Assembly (NCBI GenBank): GCA_020851955.1
Contig: JADZBU010000184.1
Location: 1-32,092 of the forward strand
DNA length: 32,092 bases
Direction of reading: 5' to 3'
DNA from: Chromatiaceae bacterium
GTDB taxonomy: Bacteria > Pseudomonadota > Gammaproteobacteria > Chromatiales > Chromatiaceae
Shown here piece after piece: positions 25,240-32,092 of this stretch (its first letter is position 1; each line of letters opens with the position of its first letter). A program made the position numbers and the translations under genes. The notes under the pieces were generated by a model that saw nothing but the letters and a program-made list of their open reading frames with translations, searched no databases and was not told where the DNA came from.

Positions 25240-26265
25240 TCACGGCGGGGCCAGTCCCGCCATATCCCAGCGCGCCCGCGGGGCGAAGGACAGGGGTTCG
25301 GTTTGCCCCGCCTGGAGCCGATGCCAACCCGCGAAGGCGATCATGGCCCCGTTGTCCGTACAAAAGGCGGGACGGGGATAAAAGGCCCGCGCGCCCTCCT
25401 TGGCCAAGGCCCCGTCCATGGTGGCGCGCAGCCGCCGGTTGGCACTGACGCCACCCGCCAGGACCAGGCGCGGGAAGCCGGTCTGACGCACCGCCCGCCG
25501 GCACTTGATCGCCAGGGTATCCACGACCGCCTCCTCGAAGGCGCGGGCGATGTCGGCCCGGGTCTGCTCCCGGTCGGAGCGCGCCGCCTCTTCCTCGCGC
25601 CAGGTATTGAGGGCGAAGGTCTTGAGCCCGCTAAAGCTGAAATCCAGGCCGGGCCTGTCGGTCATGGGCCGGGGAAAGCGGTAACGCCCCGGATCGCCCT
25701 GCTCCGCCAGCGCCGCCAGCGCCGGGCCCCCGGGATAAGGCAGCCCCAAGAGCTTGGCGGTTTTGTCGAAGGCCTCGCCAGCGGCGTCATCCAGGGACTC
25801 GCCCAGGAGCTGGTAGCGGCCAATGCCCGCCACCGCCACCAACTGGGTGTGACCGCCCGAGACCAGCAGGGCCACGAAGGGAAACTCCGGCGCGGGTTCC
25901 TCCAGCAAGGGGGCCAGCAGATGGCCCTCCATGTGATGCACCCCGATCGCCGGCACGCCCCAGGCCCAGGCCAGGCTCCGCCCCAAGGCCGCCCCCACCA
26001 TCAGGGCCCCGATCAGGCCCGGGCCGGCGGTGAAGGCCACCCCGTCGATATCCGGCTTGGCCAGCCCCGCCTCGTCCAGCACCTGCCGGATCATGGGCAG
26101 GGTCTTGCGCACATGATCACGGGAGGCCAATTCCGGCACCACCCCGCCATAGCGGGCGTGAATCTCGATCTGGCTATAGACAGCATGGGCCAGCATGCCG
26201 CGGCCGCCCTGGTAGACGGCAACCCCGGTTTCGTCGCAGGAGGTTTCGATGCCCAGTACACGCAT
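25240..26265 (-). CDS. tsaD: tRNA threonylcarbamoyltransferase TsaD
   Basis: 341-aa catalytic subunit of the t6A37 tRNA-modification complex, from ATG 26265, which gives the family start [14 protein letters not shown]; the ORF start 26307 adds 14 unrelated residues. Metal ligands H111 and H115 lie in HHMEGH, and [21 protein letters not shown] and [13 protein letters not shown] are conserved. It is divergent from rpsU, the usual gammaproteobacterial arrangement. Confidence 0.95.
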   Translation of the reverse strand: MRVLGIETSCDETGVAVYQGGRGMLAHAVYSQIEIHARYGGVVPELASRDHVRKTLPMIRQVLDEAGLAKPDIDGVAFTAGPGLIGALMVGAALGRSLAWAWGVPAIGVHHMEGHLLAPLLEEPAPEFPFVALLVSGGHTQLVAVAGIGRYQLLGESLDDAAGEAFDKTAKLLGLPYPGGPALAALAEQGDPGRYRFPRPMTDRPGLDFSFSGLKTFALNTWREEEAARSDREQTRADIARAFEEAVVDTLAIKCRRAVRQTGFPRLVLAGGVSANRRLRATMDGALAKEGARAFYPRPAFCTDNGAMIAFAGWHRLQAGQTEPLSFAPRARWDMAGLAPP

Positions 26266-26342
26266 GGCTATCAATCTGGCCCTGGCAAGAGTAGGTGATG
26301 GGTTCATGGTAAGGCTATTTGGCCCCAGGGCGCGAATGGGCT

Positions 26343-26372
26343 TTGCATGTCTCCGTTCCGATCAGTTAGAAT
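26343..26372 (+). promoter_or_regulatory. Candidate sigma70 promoter of rpsU-yqeY-dnaG
   Basis: TTGCAT (-35, 26343-26348) and TAGAAT (-10, 26367-26372) are 18 bp apart, with TTAGAA one base earlier at spacing 17. They lie about 65 bp before the rpsU ATG. No LexA box of the CTGT-N8-ACAG type is seen. Confidence 0.5.
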
Positions 26373-26437
26373 TTCGCGTCTTTCCAAATCCTCAGCTCTA
26401 GCGAGCCCTAACCAGAAAACGACAGGATAAATGTTTT

Positions 26438-26653
26438 ATGCCCAGCGTCCGCGTTAAGGAAAATGAACCCTTTGAAGTTGCCATGCGCCGCTTCAAGCGC
26501 TCCTGCGAGAAGGCCGGCGTCCTGGCCGAGGTCCGCCGTCGCGAGTTTTACGAGAAGCCCACCTCCGAGCGCAAGCGCCGCAAGGCCGCCGCGGTCAAGC
26601 GTCACCACAAGAAGCTGCAGCGCGAAACTCGCCGTTGGGAACGCACCTTCTAA
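26438..26653 (+). CDS. rpsU: 30S ribosomal protein bS21
   Basis: 71-aa, very basic small-subunit protein; [27 protein letters not shown] is the bS21 signature and the C-terminus is Arg/Lys-rich. AGGA lies 10 nt before the ATG. First gene of the macromolecular-synthesis operon. Confidence 0.98.
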   Translation: MPSVRVKENEPFEVAMRRFKRSCEKAGVLAEVRRREFYEKPTSERKRRKAAAVKRHHKKLQRETRRWERTF

Positions 26654-26713
26654 GTCAATCGCTTAGATCCCCAACCTCGCCCAGTTCCCGTATCGATCCA
26701 GAAGCCCACCGCC

Positions 26714-27157
26714 ATGCTCAAGCAGCGCCTCGTCGAGGACATGAAGACCGCCATGAAGGCGGGCGAAAAGCGTCGGCTGGGCGTCATTCGGCTCATCAAC
26801 GCCGCCATCAAGCAGCGCGAGGTGGACGAGCGGATCGAACTGGACGACATTCAGGTGCTCGCGGTGCTGGACAAGATGCTCAAGCAGCGCCGCGACTCCA
26901 TCACCCAATACGAGGCGGCCAAGCGCGAGGATCTGGCGGAGCAAGAGCGTTACGAGATTGGCGTGTGCCAGGAATACCTGCCCACGGCCCTGACCGCCGA
27001 TGAAATCGCCGCCCTGATCGAGGCCGCCGTCGCCGCCTCGGGTGCCGCCTCCCTCAAGGACATGGGCAAGGTTATGGCCCTCCTCAAGCCCCAGGTCCAG
27101 GGCCGGGCCGACGTCGGCGCCGTCAGCGCCCTGGTCAAGCAACGCCTGGGCTCCTGA
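26714..27157 (+). CDS. GatB/YqeY domain protein
   Basis: 147-aa YqeY-family protein, homologous to the tRNA-binding tail domain of GatB; LKQRLVEDMKTAMKAGEKRRLGVIRLI and a C-terminal KPQVQGRADVGAVSALVKQRL are typical. Its exact function is unknown; a link to tRNA is inferred from the GatB tail. It lies between rpsU and dnaG, which are adjacent in E. coli but separated by yqeY in many other gammaproteobacteria. The ribosome site is weak. Confidence 0.93.
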   Translation: MLKQRLVEDMKTAMKAGEKRRLGVIRLINAAIKQREVDERIELDDIQVLAVLDKMLKQRRDSITQYEAAKREDLAEQERYEIGVCQEYLPTALTADEIAALIEAAVAASGAASLKDMGKVMALLKPQVQGRADVGAVSALVKQRLGS

Positions 27158-27212
27158 AGCCACACCCCGCTCATCCGGGGACCAGCCTTCCCCCTTCTGC
27201 CCGCTGATGCCC

Positions 27213-28985
27213 ATGGCTGGCAGAATCCCTCACGAATTTATTGATGAACTCATCGCGCGTAGCGATATCGTCGAGCTGATCAACCGGCGCGTCCCGCTGC
27301 GCAAGGCCGGCAAGGATTACCAGGCCTGTTGTCCCTTCCACGACGAGAAGACCCCCTCCTTCACCGTCAGCGCCGACAAGCAGTTCTATCACTGTTTCGG
27401 CTGCGGAGCCCACGGCACCGCCATCGGCTTCCTCATGGAATTCGAGCACCAGGAGTTCCGCGAGGCCGTGGAGGAATTAGCGCGCGCCGCCGGCCTGGAG
27501 GTCCCCGTCGAGGGAGGCGCCGCCCCGCTCAAGGGCCCCGACACCCGCCCTCTTTATGCCGTCATGGAGCAGGCCGCCCAGCTTTACCAGCAGCAACTGC
27601 GCCAACACCCCCAGGCCGCACGGGCGGTGGACTACCTCAAGGGGCGCGGCCTGAGCGGAAAGATCGCCCTGGCCTTCGGACTGGGTTATGCCCCGCCCGA
27701 CTGGGATTTCCTCCTCGGCCGCCTGGGCCGCACCGAACCAGAGCGCCAACACCTGATCCTGGCGGGGCTGGTCATCGATCAGGATGGCAAAATCTACGAC
27801 CGCTTTCGCGACCGCGTCATCTTTCCCATCCGCGACCGCCGGGGGCGGGTCATCGGCCTGGGCGGCCGCATCCTGGGCGATGGCAAGCCCAAATACCTGA
27901 ATTCACCCGAGACCCCCATCTTCCACAAGGGCCGGGAGCTCTATGGTCTGCACGAGGCCCTCAAGGTTCACCGTCAGCCCGAGCGCCTGCTGGTGGTGGA
28001 GGGCTACCTGGACGTCATCGCCCTGGCCCAGTTTGGCATCGACTATGCCGTGGCGACCCTAGGTACCGCCACCACCCCTGAGCACCTGCGTCTGCTGCTC
28101 CCCCAGGCACCGGAGCTCGTCTTCTGCTTCGATGGCGACCGCGCCGGCCGCGAGGCCGCCTGGAAGGCCCTGGAGACCTGCCTGCCCCAGGCCAGCGGCC
28201 AGCAGGAGATCCGCTTCCTCTTTCTGCCCGAAGGCGAGGACCCGGATACCCTGGTGCGCCAGGAAGGTCGGGAGGCTTTCGAAGACCGCATCCGCCAGGC
28301 CACGCCCCTCTCCGACTTTCTCTTCGAGCAGCTCTCCAAGGGCATCGATCTCGCCAGCCTGGACGGTCGCGCCCGCCTGGGCTCCCGCGTCACCCCCCTG
28401 CTGGCTCACCTGCCCCCGGGCCTGCTGCGCGACCTGCTGCGCGACCGCCTGAGCCGTCTCGTGGGCGTCGGCGTCACCCTGCCCCGCCTCGACGCCGGCA
28501 CTGGCCGCCGCCCGTCCGGGGCTAGCGCCGCCAGCCGCCGCCGGGGAGGCGCCAACCTCGGCCGCCGTCCCGCCACCAGCCCCCTCCGCCTCGCCATCGC
28601 CCTGCTGATCCAACACCCGGAACTGGCCAGCGCCCTGACCGGTCTCGGCCAGGATTGGCACCATCTGGACAACCCCGGCATCCGGCTGCTGGAGCGGCTC
28701 ATCGCCACCCTCGCGACTCAACCTGATCTGAGTAGCGCCGCCCTGCTGGAACGCTGGCGCGAGGAAGAGGACTTCAAAATCCTGATTCAACTGTCCGATC
28801 CCCGCCTGCTGGCCCACATCCCGACCGAGGGCCTGGAGCCGGAACTCACCGGCGCCATCCAGCGCCTCAACCAGGAGGCCCTCACCACCCGCAGCGGCAA
28901 CCTCTTCAACCGCGCCAGCCCCGGCGACTGGACCGAGGAGGAAAAGGCCGCCCTGCGCCAAGCCGTTCAGCCGAGCCAAGGCTAG
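27213..28985 (+). CDS. dnaG: DNA primase DnaG
   Basis: 590-aa primase from ATG 27213 (MAGRIPHEFIDELI), as in E. coli; the ORF track start 27042 lies inside yqeY. The CHC2 zinc ligands are C40, H43, C61 and C64. The TOPRIM core has LLVVEGYLDVIALAQ and FDGDRAGREAA, for RNA primer synthesis at the fork. A Gly/Arg/Ser-rich linker near 435-455 precedes the helicase-binding C-terminal domain (from about RLAIALLIQHPELA). Confidence 0.97.
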   Translation: MAGRIPHEFIDELIARSDIVELINRRVPLRKAGKDYQACCPFHDEKTPSFTVSADKQFYHCFGCGAHGTAIGFLMEFEHQEFREAVEELARAAGLEVPVEGGAAPLKGPDTRPLYAVMEQAAQLYQQQLRQHPQAARAVDYLKGRGLSGKIALAFGLGYAPPDWDFLLGRLGRTEPERQHLILAGLVIDQDGKIYDRFRDRVIFPIRDRRGRVIGLGGRILGDGKPKYLNSPETPIFHKGRELYGLHEALKVHRQPERLLVVEGYLDVIALAQFGIDYAVATLGTATTPEHLRLLLPQAPELVFCFDGDRAGREAAWKALETCLPQASGQQEIRFLFLPEGEDPDTLVRQEGREAFEDRIRQATPLSDFLFEQLSKGIDLASLDGRARLGSRVTPLLAHLPPGLLRDLLRDRLSRLVGVGVTLPRLDAGTGRRPSGASAASRRRGGANLGRRPATSPLRLAIALLIQHPELASALTGLGQDWHHLDNPGIRLLERLIATLATQPDLSSAALLERWREEEDFKILIQLSDPRLLAHIPTEGLEPELTGAIQRLNQEALTTRSGNLFNRASPGDWTEEEKAALRQAVQPSQG

Positions 28986-29293
28986 TCGCGGATCCGTGGG
29001 GTCGCGATCGGCCGTCGCCCAGGTTCGGCCCGCCCCCACCAGGGCCTCAATCATCTCTCCCCCCGTCAAACAAGTTCGCCGAGAGACTTGGAAAATCGCT
29101 CCGAACGTCTATTTTAAGTGCATCGGATGGAGGACCAAGGCCACCAACGCCTTCACCACCTGTTCGGGGCCCGCGACCCTGATATTTGGCTGGTGATGAT
29201 GACTTGGATTCTGTTATGCTTTCCGGCTGACTTTTTGGCCCCATCCCCGCCACCAAAACCCCTAGCCTCCCCCCAAAACCCAGGGTGCCCCGC
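28986..29293 (+). promoter_or_regulatory. dnaG-rpoD intergenic region with candidate rpoD promoter
   Basis: 308 bp without a gene. TTGGAA at 29088-29093 and TATTTT at 29110-29115 (spacing 16) form a plausible rpoD promoter. An AT-rich patch at 29190-29220 ending in TTATGCT could hold a second start site but has no clear -35. The first 100 bp are GC-rich with no strong terminator, so dnaG transcripts may read into rpoD. A 69-codon plus-strand frame here (29118-29327) looks spurious. Confidence 0.4.
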
Positions 29294-31162
<1,869 letters not shown>

Positions 31163-31188
31163 GGCAAAGGACGATAATTTCCCATTCA

Positions 31189-31264
<76 letters not shown>

Positions 31265-31772
31265 AATTCCTAAACTAGATCATCAGGTTACAGTGCCCCA
31301 TGGGACTATTTCCAAGGGCAGTCAGGAGGCTGGGGAACCCTGGGGGAACTTTTGGCGGACTGATCGGGCGTTATAGGGCGGTTTTGGCAGGTGGCGGCCC
31401 TAGTCCCTTGGTGCGGTTTCAAGCCCCTCCCCGCCCGCGCTTCCCCGCCAGCCGGGGCCAGACTTCGGCGGGCTATCTCGCCCCCTCCCGGGCACGTTCC
31501 GTCCCGTAAATTCCAGGCTGATACTAAGGGCAAAATGGCCCCTTTTTTTCTCAACTGCGCCATGAGTGCGCCACGGTCTCATAGCGCAGTGATGATTTCC
31601 ATTAATCACAATCACTTATCGGATGGGGTCATCGGATTAGGTATCCGGTGCCCCCGCTTTTTGCGCCCATGCTGGCGCGATGCCTCCCCCGCAGGGGGGC
31701 AGGCTTGGGGTCAGGACCAGGGCGGCCCCGGTGGGGTGCGGCGGGCATTGGCAAGCGCGGCGGGTGGTCCGC
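31265..31772. other. 508-bp stretch without a convincing gene
   Basis: Several open frames cross this region but none looks like a protein. It holds a degenerate likeness to the tRNA 3' half at 31401-31427 (TAGTCCCTTGGTGCGGTTTC), a terminator-like hairpin with seven T at 31526-31549, an AT-rich inverted repeat GTGAT...ATCAC at 31589-31609 with a further ATCACT at 31611-31616, and a GC hairpin CCCC-GCA-GGGG near 31683-31700. Confidence 0.5.
31526..31549 (+). terminator. Possible terminator after rpoD-tRNA
   Basis: AAGGGC-aaaatg-GCCCCTT with one bulge is followed by a run of T (31543-31549). The stem is short and imperfect, but the T-tract is the best on this strand downstream of the tRNA. Confidence 0.4.
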
Positions 31773-32033
31773 TTACCGATACCACTCCGACCGTCTCCGC
31801 TTGACGGTGGAGACGGATACTTGAGCCCGGGCGGCGGCATCGCGGGCGGGCAAGCCATCGGCCAGGGCGGCGGCGATGACGGCATCGCGGGCGGGGCGAT
31901 CATGGGCGGGGATGTAAACCTGTCCCCCGCCCCAGCGGCGACGGGTTTCGGCCAGGGCGCGGCGGCACAGGGTTTCGTCCAGGCCCAGCTTGACCAGGCA
32001 ATCGAGGGCGTCGGCGAGGGGATCGCGCTCCAT
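31773..32033 (-). CDS. Small Mor-like helix-turn-helix protein
   Basis: 86-aa frame. The middle motif RWGGGQVYIPAHDRPARD and the C-terminal AARAQVSVSTVKRRRSEWYR resemble the Mor/C transcription-activator family of Mu-like phages: a WGG-x-x-YIP strand followed by a basic helix-turn-helix. An in-frame TAG lies 21 bp upstream, so ATG 32033 is the only ATG start in reach, though no Shine-Dalgarno sequence is visible. Possibly a phage-derived regulator or a remnant; no other phage gene is in the window. The family call is from motif shape only. Confidence 0.5.
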   Translation of the reverse strand: MERDPLADALDCLVKLGLDETLCRRALAETRRRWGGGQVYIPAHDRPARDAVIAAALADGLPARDAAARAQVSVSTVKRRRSEWYR

Positions 32034-32071
32034 GGGGCCATGCTGGGGGGTCTAGGGAATGGGTGCCGGCC

Positions 32072-32092
32072 CCGCAAGTTCCCCGCTTGCGG
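32072..32092. other. Hairpin at the window edge
   Basis: CCGCAAG-ttccccg-CTTGCGG is a perfect 7-bp inverted repeat ending at the last base. It lies upstream of the Mor-like gene and could be a terminator of a gene beyond the window or an operator; flanking bases are not available. Confidence 0.35.

Overview
The window reads as chromosomal DNA from a GC-rich gammaproteobacterium, most likely a purple sulfur bacterium (Chromatiaceae) or close relative. This rests on a stand-alone soxYZ pair away from other sox genes, a complete Isc cluster of the gamma type (iscR-iscS-iscU-iscA-hscB-hscA-fdx-iscX) flanked by cysE, trmJ and suhB, and the gammaproteobacterial macromolecular-synthesis block (tsaD / rpsU - yqeY - dnaG - rpoD - tRNA-Ile2). 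The assignment is inferred from gene order and protein character; no database was searched.

Layout. (1) 1-5520 is visibly more AT-rich than the rest and holds a leftward operon of three tandem dynamin-like GTPase genes joined by ATGA overlaps. The first gene is interrupted by one in-frame amber codon between its GTPase domain and its G5/stalk/membrane part. This is the accessory, probably horizontally acquired, part of the window and the best candidate for an unusual system. (2) 5521-5881 is a structured, gene-poor junction. (3) 5882-9793 carries a MoxR-type AAA ATPase, its DUF2201-type metallopeptidase-like/VWA partner, and a BepA-like periplasmic M48 metalloprotease with TPRs. (4) 10039-10875 is soxYZ, the sulfur-oxidation carrier. 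(5) 10945-12477 has a leftward LpxL-like acyltransferase and a rhodanese. (6) 12513-20094 is the leftward trmJ-cysE-iscR-iscSUA-hscBA-fdx-iscX block, with a good type-1 IscR operator in front of iscR. (7) 20172-25179 has suhB (rightward), the leftward nnrD-tsaE-amiB operon, and plsY. (8) 25240-31264 has tsaD (leftward), then rpsU, yqeY, dnaG, rpoD and a CAU-anticodon tRNA (rightward). (9) 31265-32092 is gene-poor and contains a small Mor/HTH-like gene, possibly the edge of a second accessory region behind the tRNA.

How the genes fit together. The Isc block forms one Fe-S assembly line: IscS provides sulfur, IscU is the scaffold, HscBA drives transfer, Fdx gives electrons, IscX tunes IscS, IscA acts in downstream delivery, and IscR represses the block through its own Fe-S cluster. 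CysE supplies O-acetylserine for the cysteine that IscS consumes. SoxYZ carries sulfane intermediates in the periplasm. The rpsU-dnaG-rpoD block ties translation, replication priming and the housekeeping sigma factor together. The dynamin-like operon has no metabolic link to these genes; membrane remodelling, vesiculation or envelope/phage stress response are plausible roles by family only.
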